Assembly (NCBI GenBank): GCA_024364735.1
Contig: JAGFNQ010002613.1
Coordinates: forward strand, 117,612 to 181,611
DNA length: 64,000 nucleotides
Direction: 5' to 3'
Origin: Boesenbergia rotunda
Taxonomy: Eukaryota; Streptophyta; Magnoliopsida; Zingiberales; Zingiberaceae
The notes beneath the pieces were generated by a model. It did not search any database and was not told where the DNA came from. It saw nothing but the letters and a program-made list of their open reading frames with translations. The position numbers were made by a program, and so were the translations under genes. This document shows positions 10,270-19,490 of this stretch, piece after piece. Numbering within the stretch: the stretch's first letter is position 1; each line of letters begins with the position of its first letter.

Positions 10270-12113
10270 TGTTAGTGAGAGCCCTAGAGCCAATCATGTG
10301 ATGATTATATAGACTCATTTGTATCATATTCCTGTGTATAAATAAAGGCATGTTTTATGGTTATTATACTTACGTGTATTTGTGCCGAATAGCTAAGCAT
10401 AATAATGTCCTTGAGTAGAAGATTCTTATCTATATCAATCGATTAGTTGAATCGATAGTGAGATGATATGGAGAACACTACTCTAAATAATTCCTAGTCA
10501 AGTATTAACATTCAAGGACAATGTTAATACGTAGAGGCTAGCATGTAAGTCAACATGATGACTTGATCTCACAAGTCATGGATATAGAGATATCAAGTTG
10601 ACACATGGGTATGCATTGGAGAATGTATACTGAATGACCCGCCATGAGAAAGTATCATGGATCGTTATATGAGTGTCATATACTTTCTCATGTGGCTATT
10701 AGTATGACTATTAGTCCTTGGACCTGAAGTCACCATGGATTCCTACATAAGGAGTTACGTACTTTGGCTTCGTCAAACGTCACCCGTAAATGGGTGGACT
10801 ATAAAGGCGATTACTGGGTATGTAACAAATTATGGAGAGGGATGTGAGTGATGTAGATGGGATCTATCCCTCCTATATGACGGGAGCGATATCGTATTCT
10901 TGATAGAGTTAGACCACAAAGTGCATGGCCATGCCCAAGTGAGTCAATATGAGATATTGAGCTCATTTGATTAGTGTGAGTCTACTTGGAGTTCAGATAT
11001 AGATTGACTCGAGGATGACACGGTCTATGCCTCAATTGAGTCAATCTAGATATCAAGGATAGAGGGACATTATCATATATTGTGAGAGTCACAATTATTA
11101 GTCACAAGGTGATGTTGGATCTCAACATTCTTGTAACTTGGGTAGCAATGATGTGTTGCTAGATACCGCTCATTGCTTATGTCTCTAAAAGTGTTTAGAG
11201 ACATTGCCAACGTTACAAGAACCTATAGGGTCACACACGAAAAAGGACATTCTATTTGGAGATGAGTTCTTTTAATTAAGAACAATTGAGCATTGGATGA
11301 CCAAGACTTGGGTTAGACTCAAGTTGCATTTGGGTTAAACTCAAATTGGATTTGAGTTAGACTCAAATTAAGCCATATGGCTGGATGCAGGAGCTTAAAC
11401 TTGGATTAATCTAACCACATGCAAGCACACTTGAGTTAGACTCAAGTTGCATGTACTTGAGTTAGACTCAAGTTGAACTTGGATTAGTCTAACCACATGC
11501 AAGCTAGACTCGAATTACATGTACTTGAGTTGGACTCAAGTTGAACTTGAGTTTGGCTAGCCACATGCAAGCTTGCATGAAGTAAACGGCAAGTTTACTT
11601 GTTATGGCAAGAATTAATGATTAATTGATTAATTAATCTTGCATTAATTGGGAATTAATGGTGATTAATGGTCAATTAATTTTTGCATTAATTTTGGCCT
11701 TTTGTGGTTGTGTAGTGGCGTGAAAAAGGAGGTGGTGAGAGGGTTTAATTTGGCTCTCGTGTGTGTTCTTACTCCTTCTTCTCACGGAAGAAAAAGCTAT
11801 CTTGCATCTTTTTCGTTTTGCTCTTTCTTCTCGCAACGAGGGGTTGCAATAAGGTTGCTAGCACAACCTATTCTCCAAGGTCCTGTGTGGATACTTCTAG
11901 AGGAGTGTCTGCTTTGATACTCTACGAGATCCGGCGGCAATTGGACGAGCGGGAAATCGAAGGGCTACGCAACAAGGGTAATGGTTCTATCATATAGATC
12001 TAGTAGTCAAACTCGTACTCGTAAATATTTTATGTTCGCACAGATCCCGTGGCCGAAATTCTGGGGTTTCCGCAACGCAAAAAGCGGTTTTTTGCGGCCT
12101 AGAATGACTAACA
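10270..12113 (+). repeat. 3' LTR of copia A
   Basis: It starts TGTTAGTGAGAGCC and ends CTAACA. The first 0.97 kb nearly equals the 5' LTR. About 11238-11884 is a different cassette. The last 0.23 kb is related but visibly more diverged from the 5' LTR than the first block. Two LTRs of one insertion should be equally similar along their length, so this mosaic points to recombination or a misjoin. Confidence 0.9.
11238..11884 (+). repeat. Variable LTR cassette with TTGAGT/ACTCAA dyads
   Basis: Inverted repeats with three-base spacers: ATTTGAGT-TAG-ACTCAAAT (11350-11368), ACTTGAGT-TAG-ACTCAAGT (11429-11447 and 11455-11473), ACTTGAGT-TGG-ACTCAAGT (11523-11541) and one copy with a mismatch at 11306-11324. 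An AT-rich TTAATTAATTAATC stretch follows (11610-11690). Confidence 0.8.
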
Positions 12114-12981
12114 ACTAGCATGGGTTATTCTCTAATCAGCTGATTCTCACTGGATGGTGACATTGAGATGTCCGAAGGTAAACATGAATGCTAGTTAAGG
12201 GAACTAGTTCATTAGAGTGACTGGCTGTAAAACTTCATATGGTAGTCTACATATAGATATGTCAGTGAAGTTCTTACTGCAGCTTAAGTGCGATGTTCCT
12301 TTGACTTGCGGTGTTCAAGTCATCTTGGTCATGCAGACTTATACTTTGACATCTTAAGCAAGCATCTCCAAGGAGGTGTGGACCCAGGATGATTGGGTAT
12401 AAGCCGAAGTGCCCGAAGATGTTTGAACAACCTACAAAGGATTCACCACTCCTTGCGAGGAGATGTATACCCGAGGCCTATTGTCGGATTGTTACTCGAA
12501 GCCTCTGGCCAGAGCATGACATGTTCAGAGTATGAATCTATTAAATACATGAGAGTAATTAGAATCCATAGGACGAGGAAACGTTACTTGGGCTAGGTGT
12601 GACGTAGTCAGCCTAGTGGGGACTGACACACATAGACCATGTCTTGAACCAAGTGGGTATAAGATGGTGAAGGGAATGGGGCACGATTCATTATAGCTGC
12701 TGTAGAGTTTCAGAATCATTTCTGAGGTCAACCGTTGATCTTTCAAATAATTGGGGATCATGATATACTACTAGGTGCCACTCATGATCGTTCTATAATT
12801 AATTAGTTAATTATGGATGACCAACATAAATTGAAAGCCTATTTGATCACATGCATAATGAGTAATTCGAAGGATTTAAAACGAGTTGATAATTGGATTC
12901 TCCAATCGAGATAGACTATTTTTGGTAAGTCCAAACAATATTCAAAACTGAATTTATTTCAGACGCATCGGAAGCATATAA
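12114..12981. other. Unassigned spacer between copia A and SIRE-B
   Basis: 868 bp with no coding similarity I can recognise and no LTR termini. Composition is mixed, and the style (many short stop-rich frames, TTAATTAGTTAATTA near 12799) resembles retrotransposon non-coding DNA. It could be an LTR or interior remnant of an older element. Confidence 0.35.
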
Positions 12982-13084
12982 TGTTGGTGCAGAAAGCACC
13001 AAAGTCAAACCTGTGTTTTGATAATGGCAACAGGGTTCAAAAGTTAAGTCTTACTTGTTATCTAACATGTCACTTTAGTGTGTA

Positions 13085-13385
13085 GGGTAAAAAGCCCTAG
13101 CGAAGGACAGCTAGGCACTAGCGAAGGAATGCCAGGGTAAAAAGCCCTAGCGAAGGAATGCTAAGCACTTGCGAAGGAATGCCAGGGCAAAAAGCCCTAG
13201 CGAAGGACTGCTAGGCACTGGTGAAGGAATGCCAGGGTCAAAAGCCCTAGCGAAGGACTGCTAGGCGCCAGGTGAAGGACAGCTTGGGACTGAAGCCCTA
13301 GCGAAGGAATGCTAGGCACCGGGCGAAGGACAGCTCGGTATCTAAGACCTGGCAAAGGACCGCCAGGCAAAAGTCCAACCAAAGG
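13085..13385 (+). repeat. Tandem array in U3 of SIRE-B
   Basis: Five or so imperfect units of about 55-58 bp built from AGCCCTAGCGAAGGA, TGCTAGGCAC and GCGAAGGAATGCCAGGG segments. The related LTR fragment at 49240-49480 has an array at the same place with a different unit (TTCCGAGCAGGTCTTCGGTG on the plus strand). Confidence 0.8.
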
Positions 13386-13629
13386 AGCGGTTGGCATCGT
13401 GTACATTCTCCCGAGAGGAGTAGGTGAGGACGCGTTCCCCGTCGAGGGAACAGTAGGCGTCGATTCGACCTAGGGTTCCATTTTGGAGGCCCAAAGTCAG
13501 AACCAAGATAGCTAAGGCTGTATAAACTAATATTTTATTGTTTTATTGTGTTTTGGACTAACCCTGGATGCAGGACCGAAGGAACGAGTGTCTGCAGCTC
13601 AGAGAGCCTCAAAGGAACGAGGCAACAGC

Positions 13630-13977
13630 TGACCAGGACGCCCGGAGTGTCCCGGGCGCCCCCAAGGTAAACACAAAACACAAGAAAGCAAAGCAAGCTT
13701 CGACAGCTCAACTCTCGGGCGCCCCCGTGCTCCCGGGCGCCCCCGCTGCTCCCGGGCGCCCCCAGCGCTCCGGGCGCCCCCAATAGCAAGTCATCGAAGC
13801 TCAAGCCAGCGAAGCCAAGGGATAAAGTTTGACCCGGTCAACCCGGGCGCCCCGGTCAAGATCTGATCCCGAGTTTGAAGGGATCAGAAGCTGACCGAGA
13901 CCGAGGCGGATCGAGTGACACGTGGGGGGGGGGAGGGCGCCCCCGACGTTTCGGGCGCCCCCAGGCCCTATATAAAG
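13630..13977 (+). promoter_or_regulatory. GGGCGCCC palindromes and TATA box of SIRE-B LTR
   Basis: At least seven CGGGCGCCCC-type sites (self-complementary core GGGCGCCC) lie between 13640 and 13966, followed at once by TATATAAAG (13969-13977). Position and spacing fit a pol II core promoter with an upstream dyad-rich region. Which protein binds, if any, is unknown. Confidence 0.65.
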
Positions 13978-14397
13978 GGCCCTCGACCCCAAGGCTCAAG
14001 CAACACTTTCAATCAACGCTTCTACCCTCTTCTGCTCTCGCGCCTCGCTCCGGAAACCTCCCAACTTGAGCGGACGACGTCCCGCTGCTCCAAAAAAGAC
14101 AACCTACATCGGACGTCGGTAAAAGAAGAGTTTTCTTTTTATTTGTTAAGTTTACTGTGCTATATTTGTAACTCAAAACTGTAAACTGTTTTGTTGCGCG
14201 TCATATAGAATTGCCCAAAGTAAACGATCAACGATCGTGGGCCTTGGAGTAGGAGTCGACCTAGGCTCCGAACCAAGTAAAAAATTACTGTGTTCGCGTG
14301 TTTTTGTTTTTATCTTCCGCTGTGCAAATTCTCTATCTTAAATCCAAATGCTTTCCGATATTCACCCCCCCTCTATCGGTTCTCTCGATCCAACAAG

Positions 14398-14409
14398 TGG
14401 TATCAGAGC
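14398..14409 (+). other. Primer binding site of SIRE-B
   Basis: TGGTATCAGAGC, matching initiator tRNA-Met, two bases after the LTR end. Confidence 0.9.
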
Positions 14410-14630
14410 GGGGAAGTTCAAACTTGGTGCAACCACCAGTTTGAAAATTTTTCGGATTATTATTTTCTTTTTCTCGTTCAGATTTTTTGTTAAATATTTC
14501 GTTCGAATTTTCTTTTTCCTGTTAATCGAGGTTGGTGCAACACCCCTCGTTATTTCATTTTATTCATCCCACACTACTAATCCAAGACCAAGTCTTGGGA
14601 AATCTTTTTTAGTTATTTTTTTCAGATTAA

Positions 14631-15773
14631 ATGGCCATCCAAGAAGGATTCAGCACCGCCAGACCTCCACTTTTCAGTGGAGTAGACTTTTCCTACTGGA
14701 AAAGTCGAATGGAGGTCCACCTGAAAACTCAGGTGGACATGTGGATTATCATCCAGTCCGGACTGGTGATTCCCACAAATGCTGACGGGGTTCCTCAAAG
14801 CTACACAGAGTGGGACACCGCTCTGAAACGAAGAATCGAAGCAGATGCAAAGGCGACTCAGACTCTTCAATGTGGGTTGACAAAAGAGGAGCTAAACCGG
14901 GTGGGCCCCTTCAACAGTGCCAAGGAGCTGTGGGCAAAACTGATCGAGTTGCACGAAGGAACATCAGACACTCGGATCAGTAAGAGAGATCTGCTCCTAA
15001 ACAAACTGTACACCATCAAGATGGCCGACAACGAAACAGCAGCCCAGCTCCACGCACGAATCCATGAATTGATGAACGGTCTTCACACTATAGGTCACAA
15101 GGTCGAAAACCGTGACCTAATAAGGTATGCCTTAAATGCTTTCCCTAGAAATACATTGTGGGCATCTATGGTAGATGCATACAAGGTTTCAAGGGATCTC
15201 TCTAAAATTAAATTAGATGAATTGTTTTCCGAGTTAGAACTTCATGAACAGACTAACTGTAATATGGTCGAGAAAGGTATTGTCTTAGTTGTAGGAAAAA
15301 CTGGAAAATCAACAAAGAAGAAGCCACAACCTGAACCCGAGTCTAACTCAGACTCAGAAGACGAAGAAGGAGATCGACCGAAGCTGGTCCGATTGGCCCG
15401 AAGTTACTATAAAGAATTAAAGAACCAAACCAACAGAAAGAAGGCCAACCGAAGAAAGGACGAACTAGCTGAACCCACAAATGACAAAAACAAGCCCAAC
15501 GTAACCTGCTACGAGTGCAAGAAGAAGGGCCACTACAAGACGGAGTATCCAAACCTAAAGGAGACCAAAAAGTTAAGAAGAAAGAAAGCACTCCAAGCAA
15601 CCTGGGACGAATCTTCCTCAGAAGAAGAAGAAGAAGCACCCCAGTCCAACCTTCTAGCCCTGACCGCCTCAGAAGAAGTCAGGACCGAGTCAGAATCTGA
15701 ACAAGACGACGGCAGACTAACCTTTTCAGAAGACGGTGAAATCAAGGTAAGTGGTTCAATAGAAGTCAATTAA
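14631..15773 (+). pseudogene. gag: SIRE-B gag, N-terminal and nucleocapsid part
   Basis: 380 codons from an ATG 222 bases after the primer binding site. Residues about 1-215 form a long copia gag domain with FSGVDFSYWKSRMEVHL near 15 and NRDLIRYALNAFPRN near 160. A basic stretch follows, then a zinc knuckle reading CYECKKKGHYKTEYPNL, in which the fourth zinc ligand is Tyr and not Cys, then an acidic Ser/Glu-rich tail. Element G shows the same Tyr. The frame stops at 15771-15773; a one-base indel there separates it from the coiled-coil tail. The leader is short compared with copia A. Confidence 0.9.
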
Positions 15774-16183
15774 ACGAACTTATTTCTTATCTTTCTCGAG
15801 ATTTGGCGAAAGCCAAACTCCGAGTCGAATCCCTTCGACAGGAAGTAAAACTCCTGAAAGAGGGAGCTGACTCTAAATCCTTAACCGAGAAAGTTCAAGA
15901 AGGAACTCCTACTCAAGTTGAAAAACTTGAGAAAGAGAACTCCTCCCTGAAAACTCAGGTTAAGGATCTTAGAGCTGCCTTAGAACGATTCACTTCTGGT
16001 TCTAAGGGTCTTGACATGATTCTTGGAAGACAAAAGTCCGTTCTAAATCGATCCCGACTTGGCTATAGAACCAAATCCCGACAAAGATCTTACTTTGTTG
16101 TATTGAATCAGTCCAGAGGTAAAATTCAGGCATGGGTACCTAAACTGTACCTGAACAAACCAACTGGATCAAATCAGTATTGA
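15774..16183 (+). pseudogene. gag: SIRE-B gag C-terminal coiled coil
   Basis: After the frameshift near 15770 the frame continues as LNELISYLSRDLAKAKLRVE and a heptad-rich segment (QEVKLLKE, EKLEKENSSLKTQVKDLRA) that should form a coiled coil, then LDMILGRQ and GYRTKSRQ. Element G has the same order (LDMIINSQ, GYRPKTK). This long C-terminal extension after the zinc knuckle is typical of SIRE/Maximus gag. The frame ends at 16183 where pol would be expected to follow. Confidence 0.8.
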
Positions 16184-16189
16184 ATCCCC

Positions 16190-17030
16190 AAGGACAAGAT
16201 TCACATCTTGCCTAATCATTACCGTGGCTTTAGTCCAGGGGAGCCAAATTAAAAACTATTTTTATTGTTAAATAGAATTTAATTCTTGCAATTTGCTTGA
16301 TTGAGTGTTTATTTAATTTCTGCAATTTACCATGCTTAAACTTAGGTTAGTATAAGGACTGAACAAACTTAACTGAAACTTGACAACATAGTATTGGGTG
16401 GAGGTGAGATGATAGTACGTTAGGGAAACCAATTCTAATAAGATCAAGTTTACTTGGTCTCTTTAGACTGGTGAAACTAGCCGAAGCTATCGATCTAAAA
16501 TCCAAACTAGTTAGACCAGAACTTTTTCAAAAATTAATTTTGAAAATGAAATTTCATTAAACGGCTTTGTCAAGGAAAGGGTTGATGTTCCAATAAGGCT
16601 ATGGCCAAAGAAGGCCTAGTGCATCGCCAAGACCTGGAAGCCAATTTTTGAATTTCAAATGCAAATTACTTTTTGTCAAATTCAAATCTAACACAATTTT
16701 CAGTTAAGCATAGATTCAAACATTCTTTCAAAATAAACTTAACTGTTTTCAAAAATTAATTTAATGTTTTCAAAATAAATAATAATTTTTCAAAGTAATT
16801 TTATTTATCAAAACCTGTCTCACAAAACCTATAAAGCTAACGTGATTGAAAACCCTAGATTGGGTGAGACAGTAAGATTAAGATTCAATTGGAAATACTT
16901 TAAATGCCTATATTATGAGTTAATCCTATAGTTAAGATCATGGTCAAACCATGGTCAAAATAGTCAAACCATAAGTCAAAGCAACCAAAGCAATTTAAAC
17001 CATGGTCAAACGATGACAAGACATAAAACT
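16190..17030. other. Non-coding AT-rich stretch after SIRE-B gag
   Basis: The first 60 bases can still be read as gag-like (IPKDKIHILPNHYRGF). From about 16250 no frame is long enough to be meaningful. Runs of TTTTCAAAAT and AATTTAAT dominate. No pol motif is found on either strand, so the junction where SIRE-B pol was lost must lie here. Confidence 0.5.
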
Positions 17031-17039
17031 TGTCTTTTC

Positions 17040-17320
17040 CTATAAAGTCCCGGGTGCTCGGAACCACGCGGGCGCCCCCACCATACCTTTTCCCTCTCTC
17101 GAAGCAAAAAAGCTGAATCTGACCTTTGACCAAGGCGCCCGGAACCACGCGGGCGCCCCCATCACAGTCAATGCAGCAAAAGCTGTAGACACGCCCTGAC
17201 CCGGGCGCCCGGAGCACTCCGGGCGCCCCCATATAGCTGCAGTCTCTGCCAAAGGCAGAGATCACTGACCCGGGCGCCCGGGAGCTCCCGGGCGCCCCCA
17301 TTAAAATGCCTATATAAGGC
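17040..17320 (+). promoter_or_regulatory. Dyad-rich promoter-like region with TATA box
   Basis: Four repeated units of about 70-85 bp each hold a pair of GGGCGCC sites (17048, 17134, 17203 and 17272). The third pair is a perfect inverted repeat, GGGCGCCCGGAG-CA-CTCCGGGCGCCC (17203-17228). The fourth is a perfect 26 bp palindrome with half-site GGGCGCCCGGGAG (17272-17297). TATATAAGG follows at 17311-17319. The arrangement parallels the SIRE-B LTR promoter though the surrounding sequence differs. Confidence 0.6.
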
Positions 17321-17420
17321 ACCCGAACCTCCTTCTCTTCCCACACCAACAACCAACTTCTTTCCACCCCTCCTTCCTTACAAGAAGATCAAGAGACCTT
17401 GCAAGCTCTCGTCCTCAACC

Positions 17421-17859
17421 ATGCCTCCCCGAGCTGACCGGTATAATTTTTATTGCATTTAATTTTCAATTAATTCAATACATTCATGCTTCTTTTAAAT
17501 TTCCTTCTCTTAGAAGACACCGAGGAAACCAAGCAAACCCCGGTGCCGAACCAAGTCCCGACCCTAGATTTCCTACTCTAGAATTATGCAATAAGTTTGC
17601 TCAAACCATTTACAAGCCTATTAAGACAAGCTATCTTAATAGACATTTCTTTACCCAATCATGCCCCGTAGCCATGAATATTATCAACTTCTATCAATTA
17701 GATAATCTTGTCTTCTGCACTCATACCATTAATGAATCATTATGTACAGAATTCTACAATAACATAGTTCGACAAGATAATCTCATGTTTTACACTACTG
17801 TTCAAGGAATACCTCTGTCTATCACCCCTACTTTGCTGAACCGATTCCTTGGACTATGA
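17421..17859 (+). CDS. Two-exon gene-like ORF, plant transposon-associated protein
   Basis: ATG at 17421 begins a 20 base first exon (MPPRAD plus two bases). A 73 base intron (GT at 17441, polypyrimidine-like TTCCTTCTCTTAG ending at 17513) joins in frame to a second exon running to TGA at 17857-17859, about 122 residues in all. The protein contains CTEFYNNIVRQDNLMFY and VQGIPLSITPTLLNRFLG. This pattern (FY.N...VRG..I..S...IN..LG) recalls a domain annotated in plants as putative plant transposon protein; that match is from memory and unverified. Reading past the stop gives more frame for about 80 bases until the E fragment begins at 17942, so the gene is probably truncated. TATA and a pyrimidine-rich leader lie upstream. 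I do not know its function. Confidence 0.5.
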
Positions 17860-17941
17860 CCCTCCCAGTCCACATTCTGCTGCTATCCACCTAGGAATCC
17901 TCCATTTGATCCTCCCTACTCTCACATCACCTTAGACACTA

Positions 17942-18045
17942 TGTAACGCCCGCCCTTATATCTACTCTCGGGGTGGGGTTATGTACTAGTCATTCATCAA
18001 ATTTTAACTTAACAAAAAAAACAAAAGTTCAAGGACTAAGCATGT
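17942..18045. repeat. Short Tekay-type LTR terminus fragment
   Basis: TGTAACGCCCGCCC is the same terminus as the plus-strand start of the element F LTRs (21468, 27422). Only about 100 bases separate it from the integrase frame of E, so E lacks its 5' LTR proper, gag, protease and RT. Confidence 0.5.
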
Positions 18046-19455
18046 TTGTTAAAACTATCAAAGAGTCTTCAGAGAATCAAGCAAGAGGTTCTCGAAGGCA
18101 AGGACGATGGATTTCGGATTTCAGACAGCGGAGTCTTATATCTGTGGGATCGATTATGTGTTCCCGACGACTCTGACTTACGGACAAGAATCCTTGAGGA
18201 AGCTCACGGGACACCTTATGCGATGCATCCAGGGTCTACCAAGATGTATCAAGATTTGAAGAGCAAGTTTTGGTGGTCCGATATGAAGCGAGATGTAGCC
18301 CACTATGTCAGTATGTGTTTGACCTGCCAGAGGGTCAAAGCAGAACACCAGAGGCCTGGAGGAAATTTGCAACCCCTGTCTATTCCCGAGTGGAAATGGG
18401 AAGACATCTCCATGGATTTCATCTCTGGGCTACCTAGAACGACGAATGGATATGATGGTATATGGGTTATAGTGGACAGACTCACCAAGTCTGCCCATTT
18501 TCTGGCTATTAGAATGACCTACTCAGTGGAGCAGTTGGCTCAACTGTACGTCAAGGAAATTGTCCGACTACACGGGGTTCCCAAGACCATCATCTCGGAT
18601 CGAGATGGTCGATTTACTGCAAATTTTTGGGGACACGTGCAGAAGGCTCTTGGCACGAAGCTGAAATTTAGTACTGCCTTCCACCCCTAGACTGACGGGC
18701 AGACTGAAAGAGTAAACTAAATATTGGAGGACATGTTGCGAGCTTGTGCCTTGGATTTCAAGGGAAGCTGGTGTCGATACCTGAGCCTGGCAGAGTTTGC
18801 TTATAACAACAGTTATCAGGCTACTATCGGGATGGCACCGTCCGAAGCACTATACGGAAGGAAATGCAGATCTCCTATATGCTGGCTTGAGAGTGGTGAA
18901 AAGAAGGAGATGGGACTCCAGACGGATATTATAGACGAAACCACTCAGGCTATAAAGAATATTCGCCAGAGAATAGAGACTGCTCAGAGTCGGCAGAAAA
19001 GCTACGCTGACAAGTGACGCAGACCATTAGAGTTTGAGGTTGGGGATTCAGTATTCCTGAAAGTGGCCCCTATGAAAGGGGTGATGAGATTCGGAAAGAA
19101 AGGGAAGCTGAGTCCGAGATATGTGGGACCGTATCAAACTCTGAGATGGGTAGGCCAGGTGGCCTACAAACTGGAATTACCGCCAGAAATGTCGGCTATC
19201 CACAATGTCTTCCATATGTCAATGCTCAGGAAATGTACCTCTGATGTGAATCAGATAATAGAGCCCCAACCAGTACAAGATCAAGAGAACCTAAGTTCAG
19301 AACGCCGACCTATTCAGATTTTAGACCGGGAAGTCAAAAAGCTAAGGAACAAGGAAGTACCCTTAGTAAAGGTTCTGTGGCGGAACGAACGATTCGAAGA
19401 AGCCACGTGGGAACGAGAGGAGGCAATACGATTAAAGTATCCAGAATTATTTTAA
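18046..19455 (+). pseudogene. pol: Tekay/Del-like gypsy integrase with chromodomain (E)
   Basis: A single frame of about 470 codons, broken only by TAG (18688), TAA (18718) and TGA (19015). Each is most simply explained by one C-to-T change in CAG, CAA and CGA. It has the integrase zinc finger (C-terminal pair in CLTCQRVKAEHQ), catalytic core (MDFISGLP, ISDRDGRF) and the C-terminal GPY/F-like segment (SPRYVGPY). The end, PIQILDREVKKLRN...ATWEREEAIRLKYPELF, is a Tekay-type chromodomain, which in this group directs insertion to heterochromatin. It shares nearly its whole sequence with the minus-strand copy at 25304-26536. Gag, protease and RT are absent. Confidence 0.92.
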
Positions 19456-19475
19456 AGTTCGGGACGAACTTTTTA

Positions 19476-19490
19476 TAAGGTATGGAGGAT
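19476..19490 (+). other. Polypurine tract of gypsy E
   Basis: AAGGTATGGAGGAT directly precedes the TGTAACG start of the 3' LTR. Just upstream, AAAGTTCG-GGA-CGAACTTT (19454-19472) is an 8+3+8 dyad overlapping the stop codon, similar to a motif found after pol in this group. Confidence 0.8.

Larger units (their letters stand above)
3071..12113 (+). mobile_element. Ty1/copia element A (Angela-like), 9.0 kb
   Basis: The order is LTR (3071-4809), primer binding site, long leader, gag, protease, integrase, reverse transcriptase and RNase H, polypurine tract, LTR (10270-12113). Integrase lying upstream of RT is diagnostic of copia. LTRs near 1.8 kb in a 9 kb element fit the Angela/BARE group, which is an inference from size and motifs. 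The frame is broken near 6985, at 8551-8553 and near 8815-8825, so it is not autonomous now. The five bases before it (cgttt) and after it (actag) do not match, so there is no target site duplication. Confidence 0.93.
12982..14395 (+). repeat. 5' LTR of SIRE-B
   Basis: It starts TGTTGGTGCAG and ends GATCCAACA, two bases before the primer binding site. It contains a 50-60 bp tandem array (13085-13385), a cluster of GGGCGCCC palindromes (13630-13965) and a TATA box (13969-13977). Near its end the motif TATTCACCCCCCCTCTA (14359-14375) is the reverse complement of the motif at the corresponding end of the G and G2 LTRs. Confidence 0.85.
12982..16250 (+). mobile_element. 5' half of a SIRE-like copia element (B)
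   Basis: LTR (12982-14395), primer binding site, leader and gag are present in normal order, then the element stops; no protease, integrase or RT follows. The gag is closely related in layout to that of element G on the minus strand at 58.4-59.9 kb, and the LTR ends with the same C-rich motif. A truncated minus-strand LTR of the same family lies at 48715-49582. Absence of pol and of a second LTR shows loss or replacement of the right half. Confidence 0.85.

Noticed and set aside
12109..12118. Target site duplication for copia A
   Set aside because: Five bases after the element (actag) do not match the five before it (cgttt), even allowing one base of shift.
13535..14069. Several ORFs of 60-90 codons rich in GAPG or RPQR
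   Set aside because: They are translations of the GGGCGCCC repeat cluster on both strands and change unit with frame; low complexity only.
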